Assembly: GCF_016649425.1 (NCBI RefSeq)
Contig: NZ_JADRCR010000006.1
Coordinates: 62,001 to 126,000, forward strand
Direction: 5' to 3'
Length of the DNA stretch: 64,000 nucleotides
DNA from: Limnobaculum allomyrinae
GTDB lineage: Bacteria; Pseudomonadota; Gammaproteobacteria; Enterobacterales; Enterobacteriaceae
The position numbers were made by a program, and so were the translations under genes. The notes below the pieces were generated by a model. That model was given only the letters and a program-made list of their open reading frames with translations. It made no database searches and had not been told where the DNA came from. Of this stretch, positions 17,285-25,728 are shown in pieces; within the stretch, counting starts at the first letter, position 1, and every line of letters starts with the position of its first letter.

Positions 17285-18841
17285 TTATTTCAGCGTTAAA
17301 CCAATAGGGCGGTCGTGGAAAATGGCTTCATCCATGGTTTTCAGATTCGGACTGATCAGTGGAACGAATTCCATCTTGCCGAGAATGTCTTTTTCCAGAT
17401 CGATACCCGGTGCGATTTCCGTTAATTCAAGCCCTTGTGGGGTTAAACGGAATACCGCACGCTCGGTGATATACAGCACCGGCTTGTGGTTTTCGTTGGC
17501 AGTTTTTGCCGAGAAGGTAATTTGCTGAACTTTGTCGATGAATTTGCTGATATCACCATCTTTATTGATGGTTAACTTGCCGTCACCAACCTGAATATCA
17601 AATTTTCCGGCGGTGAAGGTGCCACAAAAGAACACCTCTTTGGCGTTTTGGGTAATATTGATAAACCCGCCACAGCCAGGGATCTTGGTACCAAAACGGG
17701 ATACGTTAAGGTCGCCGGTTTTGTCGCATTCGGCCAGACCAAGGAATGCCTGATCGATGCCGCCACCGTCATAGAAGTCAAACTGCTGATCCTGAGTAAT
17801 GATAGCTTCCGGGTTAGCGGAAGCGCCAAAGCTCAAACCACCGGCCGGAGTGCCGCCAATGGCTCCCGGTTCAACCGTCAGGTTCATTGCTCCGGTCTGT
17901 CCTTCTTCATCGGCTACGGCAGAAATGTATTCCGGTAAGCCAATACCCAGATTCATGATGGCTCCGCGTTTCAGTTCCTGAGCGGCACGACGGGCAACCA
18001 CTTTTTTGGCATCCAGTTTTATCGGCTTAACGTCTTTTTCTACTTTTGGCGTCAGGCGGCAGTAAGCATCATTTTGCTGTTCTGCAAAGGTCTGCATGTG
18101 TTCGGCCGGGTTATCAACCACCACCACCATATCCACCAGAATGCCGGGAATGCGTACCTGTTGTGGCTCAAGGGTTCCCGCTTTGACTTTACGTTTTACC
18201 TGTACAACGACTTTGCCACCGTTGTTTTTCACCATCTGGGCCGCCGCCAGGTTTTCAACAAACAGGCATTCGTCTTCCATGGTGATATTGCCATTTTCAT
18301 CTGCAGTGGTACCGCGCAGCAGAGCGACGTTGGCATCTAAACGTTTGTAGAACAGGTACTCTTTATTATGAATGGTGATAACTTCAACCCAATCCTCTTT
18401 AGTAGATTGGTTGATCTTTCCACCTTCAATGCGCGGGTCAACAAAGGTTCCCAGTCCGACATGGCTGAGCGTGCCTGGTTTACCTGCGGCGGTATCACGC
18501 ATCAGGTGGGCGATGATGCCCTGCGGCAAGTTATAGCCGGTGATTTTTTCTTCATTAGCCAGCTTTTGTAGCTTAGGAATTAAGCCCCAGTGGCCACCGA
18601 TAACGAAAGAGACCAAACCTTCTTCCGATAGATTGTTTACCGCTCTTTCCGCTGAATCACCCTGACCTGCGGCGAAATAGAGGGACAAATTACGCGGATG
18701 CCCCTCCTGCTTAAAGCGAGAACCAACGGCTTTTTCCAGCGCTTCGGGTACTACCGCGCCGATAAAACCACCAAGTACCAGCCTGTCCCCATCCTGAATG
18801 GATTGGGCAAACTCATCCAGAGATACAAATTGAGCAGCCAT
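17285..18841 (-). CDS. Family I acyl-CoA:acetate/3-ketoacid CoA-transferase (fused alpha-beta, YdiF-like)
   Basis: A 518-residue protein with both CoA-transferase domains in one chain: the N-terminal alpha-like part (GDRLVLGGFIGAVVPEAL) and the C-terminal beta-like part (RRAAQELKRGAIMNLGIGLPEYI). The catalytic Glu is in LTVEPGAIGGTPAGG at about residue 324. It moves CoA from acetyl- or another acyl-CoA to a short acid such as acetoacetate, 3-hydroxybutyrate or butyrate. Neighbours point to activation of imported hydroxybutyrate or acetoacetate. Confidence 0.9.
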   Translation of the reverse strand: MAAQFVSLDEFAQSIQDGDRLVLGGFIGAVVPEALEKAVGSRFKQEGHPRNLSLYFAAGQGDSAERAVNNLSEEGLVSFVIGGHWGLIPKLQKLANEEKITGYNLPQGIIAHLMRDTAAGKPGTLSHVGLGTFVDPRIEGGKINQSTKEDWVEVITIHNKEYLFYKRLDANVALLRGTTADENGNITMEDECLFVENLAAAQMVKNNGGKVVVQVKRKVKAGTLEPQQVRIPGILVDMVVVVDNPAEHMQTFAEQQNDAYCRLTPKVEKDVKPIKLDAKKVVARRAAQELKRGAIMNLGIGLPEYISAVADEEGQTGAMNLTVEPGAIGGTPAGGLSFGASANPEAIITQDQQFDFYDGGGIDQAFLGLAECDKTGDLNVSRFGTKIPGCGGFINITQNAKEVFFCGTFTAGKFDIQVGDGKLTINKDGDISKFIDKVQQITFSAKTANENHKPVLYITERAVFRLTPQGLELTEIAPGIDLEKDILGKMEFVPLISPNLKTMDEAIFHDRPIGLTLK

Positions 18842-18871
18842 TTTTATACTTCCTTAGCTATCAGCTAAAAA

Positions 18872-20263
18872 TCAAACCAATCCGGTCATGTAGTAAACGC
18901 CGATGATCACAAACACTGCGAGGGTCTTAATGCAGGTCACGGCAAAAATATCTTTATAGGAGTCTTTATGGGTTAAGCCGGTAACGGCTAACAGAGTGAT
19001 AACCGCGCCGTTGTGGGGCAGAGTATCCATACCGCCACTGGCCATTGCGACCACGCGGTGCAGTACTTCCGGGCTGATTCCTGCTGCCTGAGTAGCAGCC
19101 AATAACTGCTCCCCCATGGCGGCCAGCGCAATACTCATCCCACCGGAGGCTGAGCCGGTAACGCCTGCCAGTGAAGTTACGGTGACTGCGGCGTTGACTA
19201 ATGGGTTAGGAATACTGGTTAACGCATCACGAATAATCATAAAGCCAGGCAGTGCGGCAATAACGGCACCGAAGCCATATTCTGAGGCGGTGTTAACCGA
19301 TGCCAGCATGGCACCACCGATGGCGACTTTAGTTCCTTCGGCGAAGTTCTTACGTACCACATTAAACGCGGTGCAAAGAACGAAAAGGATACCTAACAGC
19401 AGTGCGGCTTCTACCGCCCAAATACCAACAATGGAAGGAACTTTAGTGACTAAAGGATCTTTCAAACCGGGCAGTGAGACGATATGTTCCGCGCCATACC
19501 ATTTTGGTATCAGCTTGGTGAAGGCCATATTGGCTACGCCAATCAGAATCAGCGGTGTAATAGCCAGCCATGGTGAAGGTAAATCGCTGGTATCCACAGG
19601 AGCAGGTTCATTGACCAGGTTGGTTCCATAACCTTCGCCTTTGCGAATGGCACTGCGTAAACGCCAGTTCAGATATGCCATACCCACACAGAAGACAAAT
19701 ACCGCACCAATACAGCCCAGAATTGGTGCAGCTAAGGTAGTGGTACCAAAGAAGGTGGTTGGAATAATATTCTGAATTTGTGGCGTACCGGGTAGGGCAT
19801 CCATGGTAAATGAGAATGCCCCCAGAGCAACGGCACCGGGGATTAATCGTTTAGGTAGATTCCCCTGTCGGAACATTTCTGCGGCAAACGGATAAACAGC
19901 AAATACCACCACAAACAGTGATACGCCACCGTAGGTCAGCAGAGCACAAACGATCACGATAACCATTATGGCACGTTCACGTCCGATCCATTTGATGACG
20001 GCGGCAACAATTGATTTAGAAAATCCGGAGAGTTCAATCACCTTACCGAAAACGGCACCCAGCAGGAATACCGGGAAGTAGAGTTTAATAAAGCCGACCA
20101 TCTTATCCATAAATAATCCGGAGAAGACTGGAGCAACGGCGGCAGGTTGGGTGAGAAGAACGGCCCCGAGAGCAGCGATGGGTGCCATCAGAATAACGCT
20201 ATATCCGCGATAGGCTGCGAACATTAGAAAACACAGGGCACCGAGAACAATGATGAAATCCAT
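18872..20263 (-). CDS. GntP-family permease
   Basis: A 463-residue inner-membrane transporter with about 12 hydrophobic segments and GntP-family signatures: LYFPVFLLGAVFGKVIELSG, ALGAFSFTMDALPGTPQIQN, ASVNTASEYGFGAVIAALPG and ASGGMDTLPHNGAVITLLAV. GntP members carry gluconate or hydroxy/keto acids; with CoA-transferase, SDR and thiolase genes following on the same strand, 3-hydroxybutyrate or acetoacetate is the likely cargo. It is the first gene of the unit. Confidence 0.9.
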   Translation of the reverse strand: MDFIIVLGALCFLMFAAYRGYSVILMAPIAALGAVLLTQPAAVAPVFSGLFMDKMVGFIKLYFPVFLLGAVFGKVIELSGFSKSIVAAVIKWIGRERAIMVIVIVCALLTYGGVSLFVVVFAVYPFAAEMFRQGNLPKRLIPGAVALGAFSFTMDALPGTPQIQNIIPTTFFGTTTLAAPILGCIGAVFVFCVGMAYLNWRLRSAIRKGEGYGTNLVNEPAPVDTSDLPSPWLAITPLILIGVANMAFTKLIPKWYGAEHIVSLPGLKDPLVTKVPSIVGIWAVEAALLLGILFVLCTAFNVVRKNFAEGTKVAIGGAMLASVNTASEYGFGAVIAALPGFMIIRDALTSIPNPLVNAAVTVTSLAGVTGSASGGMSIALAAMGEQLLAATQAAGISPEVLHRVVAMASGGMDTLPHNGAVITLLAVTGLTHKDSYKDIFAVTCIKTLAVFVIIGVYYMTGLV

Positions 20264-20519
20264 CGTTAAGTTACTCCTAAGGTTTAGTGCGGTTAGAAGA
20301 TGTTTCTATTTTTTTAGTTTTTTATTTATATGCTCAGGATCCTATTTTCCTGATGTTTGAATTGACTTTTTCCAACTAATAATTAGCAGGGAAATATTTT
20401 ATTTATGGATTTTTAATGACTATAGAAACGAAAGGTTCTAAATAGTCTGTGGCTGCGGATAATAGTCATCAAAGTGCGTGGCGTAAATATAAAAGAATCG
20501 TAGCTATGCTATTTCTGTC

Positions 20520-20539
20520 AATTGTTAAATTTAACAATT
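20520..20539. promoter_or_regulatory. 20-bp perfect palindrome
   Basis: AATTGTTAAA followed by its reverse complement TTTAACAATT, about 257 bp upstream of the GntP-family start. Candidate operator. Confidence 0.45.
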
Positions 20540-20705
20540 TAATCATATATCAATGAAAATTAATGAATTATGTTGATTTTAATTTATGCTGAATCGTTTT
20601 TATTTGCATTTTTAGAAAATCATATTTGCAGAAATGAAATTAGAATATAACCAATTTATATCCCTACTTTTATAATGGTAACGTGGTGGATTTATTTATT
20701 AATAG

Positions 20706-20722
20706 AATTGGTATTACCAATT
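20706..20722. promoter_or_regulatory. 17-bp palindrome
   Basis: AATTGGTA-T-TACCAATT, a perfect inverted repeat around a single T. Candidate regulator site of unknown owner. Confidence 0.35.
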
Positions 20723-20890
20723 AACAATAAGGGTTATTTTATTATTTGATAGGGTTCACATTATTTTATTGTTTTAAATGATGAATGAAAGTTTAAATGT
20801 TTTTTAAATAAATTTAAGGTGGTTAATGTGGTTTTTTTGTATTTATTTTTTGGATGAGGTGAGGGGATATAAAGGGATTGAGGTTTGAGT

Positions 20891-21085
20891 CAGTGTAAGT
20901 TTCGCCGCTTTTAGCTCGGTGTTTATTTCGGCAGCGGTGTTTGCGTCGAGCAAAGGGGCGTTGGGGCGAACGCCCCTCTGCACTCCCCGCGCCTGCGCAG
21001 CCGACTGTTGACCGCCGCGTTGCGGCGGCAACCTCAGTCAGCAAAAAAATGACGCACCGGCGCAGAGCCGCTCCCGACGTCGCTG
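20891..21085. repeat. GC-rich tandem repeat unit, copy A
   Basis: About 195 bp, repeated with a fixed 210-bp offset at 21101-21295 with only a handful of differences. It contains internal hairpins: GGGGCG...CGCCCC and CCGCCGC/GCGGCGG around GTT. It is far more GC-rich than its flanks. Small reverse-strand ORFs across it (ending PPQRGGQQSAAQARGVQRG-like) are probably by-products of the repeat. Confidence 0.85.
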
Positions 21086-21100
21086 TTTGAATGTTTGGTT

Positions 21101-21295
21101 CAGTGTAAGTTTCGCCGCTTTAAGTGCTGTGTTTGTCTCGGCAGCGGTGTTTGCGTCGAGCAAAGGGGCGTTGGGGCGAACGCCCCTCTGCACTCCCCGC
21201 GCCTGCGCAGCCGATTGTTGACCGCCGCGTTGCGGCGGCAACCTCAGTCAGCAAAAAAATGACGCACCGGCGCAGAGCCGCTCCCGACGTCGCTG
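21101..21295. repeat. GC-rich tandem repeat unit, copy B
   Basis: Second copy of the unit at 20891-21085, shifted by 210 bp. Differences cluster near 21120-21138 plus an isolated change near 21214. It ends just before a terminator-like hairpin. Confidence 0.85.
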
Positions 21296-21300
21296 CGCCT

Positions 21301-21337
21301 CGACCCGCATCCTTGCGGGTCGTGCTATTTTTTTGTT
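21301..21337 (+). terminator. Terminator-like hairpin after the repeat block
   Basis: CGACCCGC, loop ATCCTT, GCGGGTCG, then TGCTA and seven T residues. It would stop rightward transcription crossing the repeat block, which suggests that block may be transcribed. Confidence 0.6.
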
Positions 21338-21370
21338 TCCTTCGGCAACATTCGGATGCTTTAACCTGAA

Positions 21371-21454
21371 GGGCGAAGGGCGAAGGGCGAAGGGCGAAGG
21401 GCGAAGGGCGAAGGGCGAAGGGCGAAGGGCGAAGGGCGAAGGGCGAAGGGCGAA
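21371..21454. repeat. 7-bp minisatellite (GGGCGAA)12
   Basis: Twelve perfect head-to-tail copies of GGGCGAA, followed by degenerate GGGTGAG and GGGTGGG units to 21468. It lies about 100 bp upstream of the methyltransferase gene. The 7-bp unit is not a multiple of three, so any ORF across it changes frame with copy number. Confidence 0.97.
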
Positions 21455-21553
21455 GGGTGAGGGGTGGGATAGCTGCCAACATTCACTTTCTGGAGGCTAC
21501 GGCGTAGACTTGGTTCAGATTATTGTTTAGTTATGCCGATGCGGAGAACTTTG

Positions 21554-22288
21554 ATGGCACAGAATATTTATGACGATCAGACTTTCTTTGATGGTTATGC
21601 TCAGCTTAGCCGTTCTGTTGATGGTTTGGATGGTGCACCGGAATGGCCAGCTATCGTGAGTATGTTGCCGGATATGCAAGGGTTTCGCGTGGCGGATCTT
21701 GGCTGCGGCTATGGCTGGTTTTGTCGTAATGCGCGTGAGCGAGGTGCAAGCCAGGTATTAGGGGTCGATCTGTCTGAGAAAATGTTGAATAAAGCCAGAG
21801 AGATGACAGACGATCCGGCGATTAGCTATCAACCTGGTGATTTAGAGACGCTACAGCTGCCAGAGAATGGCTATGATTTGGTGTATAGCTCACTGGCTCT
21901 GCACTATATTGAAAACTTACCGGCGCTATTCAATACCATCTATCAATCGTTAGTGCCCGGTGGCTATCTGGTGTTTTCCGCTGAGCATCCAATCTATACC
22001 GCACCGAAACATCCCGGTTGGCTGGTTGATGGTGACGGGCAAAAATCATGGCCGGTAAATAGTTATCAGGCAGAAGGGCAGCGGATAACCAACTGGATAG
22101 CGGAAGGGATAGTGAAACAGCACCGCATGTTGGGTACTTATCTGAATATGCTGATTAAGCAAGGATTTGTGATTACTCACTTAAATGAATGGGGGCCAAC
22201 AGCTCAACAGATAGCCGATATCCCCGCGTTAGATGAAGAAAAAGAACGACCAATGATCTTTTTGCTGTCGGCGAAAAAACCATGGTAG
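21554..22288 (+). CDS. Class I SAM-dependent methyltransferase
   Basis: A 244-residue Rossmann-fold methyltransferase. Motif I is VADLGCGYGWFCRNARERGA at about residue 47, with the acidic motif II in VLGVDLSEKML and post-I signals YDLVYSSLALHYIENL and VPGGYLVFSAEHP. The small-molecule or lipid substrate is unknown. The start at 21554 (MAQNIYDDQTFF) has GGAG 7 bases upstream; the frame is open to 21533 but that extension includes no ribosome site. It sits alone between the minisatellite and tRNA-Gly. Confidence 0.88.
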   Translation: MAQNIYDDQTFFDGYAQLSRSVDGLDGAPEWPAIVSMLPDMQGFRVADLGCGYGWFCRNARERGASQVLGVDLSEKMLNKAREMTDDPAISYQPGDLETLQLPENGYDLVYSSLALHYIENLPALFNTIYQSLVPGGYLVFSAEHPIYTAPKHPGWLVDGDGQKSWPVNSYQAEGQRITNWIAEGIVKQHRMLGTYLNMLIKQGFVITHLNEWGPTAQQIADIPALDEEKERPMIFLLSAKKPW

Positions 22289-22449
22289 TAGCCATAAAAT
22301 AGGGTGAAGTTTAAACCTCGCTGAGCCTTCGTTTTTTCTGATGCGAAGTAATTTTGACCGTGGGTGCCAACAGACTTGTTTTGTTGGTAAATATTGCTTC
22401 TGTCCGTGATGATTTGCGGTTTATAATCGTCCGGCAGTTATTTCTCCCT
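22289..22449 (+). promoter_or_regulatory. tRNA-Gly promoter region
   Basis: TATAAT at 22422-22427 is a consensus -10 followed by a GC-rich discriminator ahead of the tRNA at 22450. A matching -35 is not obvious. Confidence 0.5.
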
Positions 22450-22523
22450 GCGGGCGTAGTTCAATGGTAGAACGAGAGCTTCCCAAGCTCTATACGAGGG
22501 TTCGATTCCCTTCACCCGCTCCA
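22450..22523 (+). tRNA. glyU: tRNA-Gly(CCC), island integration target
   Basis: The 74-nt gene folds as a cloverleaf with anticodon loop TTCCCAA (anticodon CCC), GGTTCGATTCC T-arm and encoded CCA. It matches E. coli glyU except at 22514, where A replaces G. That base (position 67) faces C6 in the acceptor stem, so the stem has a C-A mismatch. The last 24 bases are duplicated at 39075-39098 with the canonical G, marking the far end of the island. The 3' part of the present gene was therefore probably brought in by the island. Confidence 0.95.
22500..22523 (+). repeat. attL (3' end of tRNA-Gly)
   Basis: 24-bp direct repeat with attR at 39075-39098, differing at one base (A at 22514 versus G at 39089). 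Confidence 0.93.
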
Positions 22524-22634
22524 TTTTCAAATCTCCCGAACTCCACTCAAGTCAACTACCTACTGATTTTACTCGATTTTTTATCGATTTTTCGTCAACT
22601 CAATTCAACCTGACTTACCCCAAATCAACACCTT

Positions 22635-22660
22635 ATGTTGTATAGAAATGTGTATAGATT
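22635..22660 (+). repeat. Left-end arm-type repeat of the island
   Basis: Begins ATGTTGTATA and ends ATGTGTATAGATT; 24 of 26 bases are identical to 39000-39025, in the same orientation. Further TGTATAG/CTATACA motifs follow up to the integrase start. Probable integrase arm sites. Confidence 0.65.
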
Positions 22661-22718
22661 CTCCTATACACTCTAAAACTATACACACAGGGAGATCTCA
22701 GAGGAGAAAACTATACAT

Positions 22719-23893
22719 ATGCCTCTTACAGACCTTGAGATACGCCGTGCGAAGCCTTCTGAGAAAGTATATACGAAAGCGGATGGTAACGGACTATCTC
22801 TGCAAATCGAGCCTAACGGTTCAAAAGGATGGCGTTTCCGTTTTCGTTTTGAGGGAAAGGCTAAGATGCTTTCTTTGGGGACGTATCCCAAAGTTTCCCT
22901 ATCCGAAGCCCGTAAAAAACGAGATGAGGCTCAGGAGCTATTAGCGGCGGGTATCAACCCTAGTGACAGTCGCAAGGAAAAGAAGTTAGCGCAGCAGGAC
23001 AGGTTGGGAAATACTTTTGAAGTCATCGCAAAAGAATGGTATCAACGGCGCTATGACCTTTGGGCTGAATCTTATCGAACCGAAATGATTGCGACTTTTG
23101 AAAAAGACGTTTTCCCTTACATCGGTCATCGTCCAATTGATTCCATCACCCCGATGGAGTTGATGTCCGTTTTGACCCGTCTTGAGCAAAGAGGGGCCAC
23201 GGAGAAAATGCGTAAAGTTCGCCAGCGTTGCGGTGAGGTTTGGAAGTATGCAATAGCTACAGGACGTGCGTTATCAAACCCAGCTCCCGATCTTGCAAGC
23301 GTTATGATGCCGCATAAGAAAGAGAGCTATCCGCACCTGAAAGTTGCAGAGTTGCCGGAGTACAGGCGTACAGTGGGAACGTGCTCATTAAGCTGGCGAT
23401 GAGGCTTCTCATTTTGACGGGTACCCGACCTGGTGAGCTACGCAAAGCAGAATGGTCAGAGTTCGACTTTGAAAACAATCTTTGGAATATTCCAGAAGAG
23501 CGCATGAAAATGCGTCGGCCTCATCTGGTTCCACTTTCAACGCAGTCGCTCGCTATTCTGAAAGAGCTTAAAACGATGACAAGCGGGTACCAGTACGTGT
23601 TTCCGGGCAGGCTTGATAAAGTAAAGCCAATCAGCGATATGTCTCTGAATGTGTTAATTAGGCGCATTGGCTACGGCGGAAGGGCTACTGGTCATGGTTT
23701 TCGTCACACCATGAGCACTATTCTCCATGAGCAAGGTTTTAACTCAGCATGGATCGAGTTGCAGCTTGCACATGTGGACAAAAATACCATTCGCGGCACA
23801 TACAACCATGCTCAGTATCTGGATCAGCGCAGAGAGATGATGCAGTGGTACGCCGATTATATAGATTCACTGGCTGGCGTAACGGCTGAGTAA
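22719..23893 (+). pseudogene. int: P4-type tyrosine integrase, frameshifted
   Basis: The N-terminal half (MPLTDLEIRRAKPSEKVYTK, the DUF4102-type arm domain, then a core-binding domain) runs in one frame from 22719. The catalytic half runs in another from about 23366 to 23893. The junction lies after AELPEY near 23364, where the frame passes from RRTVGT to YSGNVLIKLAMRLL; comparison with relatives suggests a deletion of roughly a dozen bases. Catalytic motifs are still present downstream: TGTRPGELR, HGFRHT and the Tyr in AQYLDQRREMM. The N-terminal half has a GAGGAG ribosome site. The island is probably unable to excise by itself. Confidence 0.88.
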
Positions 23894-23920
23894 GCATTAC
23901 TTGTTGCTAATATTAAAGAA

Positions 23921-23953
23921 GGCATCCGTTCATTAATGTTCGGGTGCCTTTTT
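23921..23953 (+). terminator. Terminator after the integrase
   Basis: GGCATCCG pairs with CGGGTGCC (one wobble) across a 12-nt loop and is followed by TTTTT. Confidence 0.8.
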
Positions 23954-23989
23954 GCTTTCTAACGAACTGAAGTTAAGGAGAATTGTAAA

Positions 23990-24280
23990 ATGACTACAAT
24001 ATGCCCGGAATGCGGCTCTGACCGCGTAAGTGAACGTCATATTGGCAGGAAGACGGGAAGTATTGCCGGAGGTGTGGCTGGCGCTCTCAGTGGTGCGGGA
24101 ACGGGGGCTGCGATTGGTTCTGTTGTGCCTGTAGTGGGGACAGCGACAGGGGCGGTCATTGGTGCTCTGCTGGGACGGTTTGTCGCCGGGGCAACGGCTG
24201 GAGCTGTTACGGGTTCAGCTATGGACGGCGTACTGTTTGATCGATATGTATGCCGGGAATGTGGACATACATTCGATTGA
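23990..24280 (+). CDS. Zinc-ribbon protein with glycine-zipper membrane segment
   Basis: A 96-residue protein. CPECGSDRV opens and CRECGHTFD closes it, forming a split four-Cys zinc ribbon. Between them lies a long Gly/Ala-rich hydrophobic stretch (GGVAGALSGAGTGAAIGSVV, TATGAVIGALLGRFVAGATA) typical of glycine zippers, probably spanning a membrane as a helical hairpin. The gene has a strong GGAG ribosome site. Similar hypotheticals occur in enterobacterial islands; no function is known to me. Confidence 0.75.
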   Translation: MTTICPECGSDRVSERHIGRKTGSIAGGVAGALSGAGTGAAIGSVVPVVGTATGAVIGALLGRFVAGATAGAVTGSAMDGVLFDRYVCRECGHTFD

Positions 24281-24374
24281 TTATATTGATATTTATTGTC
24301 CTTTCCTTCCTCAGCCATACACCCATCATATATTCATTTCTTCTGAACCTTCTTTGCTGATTGATCTGTGCTGT

Positions 24375-24473
24375 CGATCGGTTTCCCAAAATCAATAGAT
24401 TTAATGGATTAATTTCAAATAATCGATCGCTATAATCTATTGGTTAAAACGATCGATTTCCAATTATCGATCG
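24375..24473. promoter_or_regulatory. Cluster of four CGATCG motifs
   Basis: CGATCG occurs at 24375, 24424, 24450 and 24468, each with AT-rich flanks and often as ATCGATCG. The region is non-coding and precedes the unrecognised gene cluster. Iteron-like or operator-like; function unknown. The rest of 24281-24747 shows no supported gene. Confidence 0.4.
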
Positions 24474-24747
24474 GTATTAACAATTTTACACACTTCTACC
24501 TTCCTGAAAAGATCACAAAATCTTGTCGTTAGTCAGGTTATTCCTGAGGGGGGCCAAGAATCCCGTTCAGGATTTACAGGGCTAACTGACCAGTTAACAA
24601 AGGGGTAAATAAATGGAGGAAAGAGTAAAAGCAAGTGACAACATCGAAGATTGCTGATTGCAATCATGTACGTAGCTATCCAAATTAAACTTTGTGGAGC
24701 ATTTTGCGTACTTTCATAAACTATTTACAATGGATGGTGGCGAGCTA

Positions 24748-25287
24748 ATGAGGACGGAATTAGATAAAGATGATTTAAATGACTCTCTGGATTATAGCTG
24801 GACTATAAGGATGGGGACCCGGTTACTTGTTTTATCATGGGCCTTAGAAGCCCATGAGTTTAGCTTTGATATAAAAGACAGGTTTAGAGAAAGCAGAGAT
24901 ACAATAGGGGTTTCATTCGATGTTAAATTCAATAGAAAAGATTTTTTACTAACAATTAAACATTCATGGAATTATTTACGTGAGCGCGAATCTATTAGTG
25001 ATGAGTCAAACATTAAATTTACTGATATTCAAGTGGAATTTAATCCTTCTGATATAATGTCAAAATCAAGCGCTGAGGAAAACTTTCTCACTCTATATTT
25101 TAAATTATCACACATTCTTATTAAAGATTTCCCTATGCTAAGTATAAGCATGTTAGATGATAATAGCTTTGATCCTAATAACCCAACAATAACACTACAC
25201 AACGCATATGTTTATGAGGAAGATGATGGATTATCTATAAATCTTAAATTAATATTTGATTGCCTAAATAAATTATATGCTTGGTAA
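24748..25287 (+). CDS. Hypothetical protein, AT-rich island gene 1
   Basis: About 179 residues, acidic, no signal peptide or membrane segment, and no motif I recognise. Predicted mixed alpha/beta, with a central hydrophobic block (FLTLYFKLSHILIKDFPMLS). The frame is open from a GTG at 24694, but the ATG at 24748 has the better ribosome site (GGTGG 7 bases upstream). Codon use is much more AT-rich than the ars genes and chromosomal neighbours. It is first of three consecutive rightward genes without recognised relatives, a typical position for a toxin-immunity or defence cassette; that is speculation. Confidence 0.6.
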   Translation: MRTELDKDDLNDSLDYSWTIRMGTRLLVLSWALEAHEFSFDIKDRFRESRDTIGVSFDVKFNRKDFLLTIKHSWNYLRERESISDESNIKFTDIQVEFNPSDIMSKSSAEENFLTLYFKLSHILIKDFPMLSISMLDDNSFDPNNPTITLHNAYVYEEDDGLSINLKLIFDCLNKLYAW

Positions 25288-25344
25288 TTTAATATTAAAA
25301 AATGCACCATCTGTTTTGCTAAATATTTATACAAGGAGTTTTAT

Positions 25345-25689
25345 ATGGATCAGTATTTCGACAATATTCAAATATCAGATAAAGGAATGGTAAAGTTGAT
25401 TCGTAATAACGGAAAAGATTATATCTTTCCAGCCAGTAAGATCATTACTGTTCATCGGGTAAAACCCAATGATGATCCAAACTCATGGATTCCCATTGCA
25501 AGGGACCTATGTAATATATTAAATGTCGATGCTTTTCAGGAAACCAGACCCTATACCGTATGTGTTGAAACAGATGAAGGATACCTCTACGTTAATATTC
25601 CATATACTGAGGCGCTATATGACCGTTTGGATAATGCTCATACCTATTCAACCAACATAGCCAAAGAGAAATATGGAACATTTAAATAA
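25345..25689 (+). CDS. Hypothetical protein, AT-rich island gene 2
   Basis: A 114-residue cytoplasmic-looking protein with an AAGGAG ribosome site 6 bases before the ATG. No signal peptide or membrane helix. It shows alternating strand-like segments (GMVKLIRNNGKDYIFPASKI, YTVCVETDEGYLYVNIPY) suggesting a small beta-rich fold. Not recognised. It is followed closely by an exported protein gene. Confidence 0.6.
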   Translation: MDQYFDNIQISDKGMVKLIRNNGKDYIFPASKIITVHRVKPNDDPNSWIPIARDLCNILNVDAFQETRPYTVCVETDEGYLYVNIPYTEALYDRLDNAHTYSTNIAKEKYGTFK

Positions 25690-25728
25690 ACCATGATGGT
25701 TTTTTATTTTACTCAAATGGATAGTCAT

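Larger units (their letters stand above)
20264..20890. other. AT-rich control region upstream of the permease operon
   Basis: No ORF is supported in this 627-bp stretch. It contains two clean palindromes (20520-20539 and 20706-20722) that could bind the operon's regulator. It then meets the GC-rich repeat block. Confidence 0.5.

Noticed and set aside
20891..21295. CRISPR or ribosomal repeat
   Set aside because: Two ~195-bp direct copies with a 15-bp gap; no repeat-spacer pattern and no rRNA likeness.
21371..21454. CRISPR array
   Set aside because: The units are 7 bp with no spacers and no cas genes nearby; it is a minisatellite.
21120..21482. Reverse-strand 120-residue ORF across the repeats
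   Set aside because: It spans the minisatellite and hairpins and is low-complexity; an artefact of GC-rich repeats.
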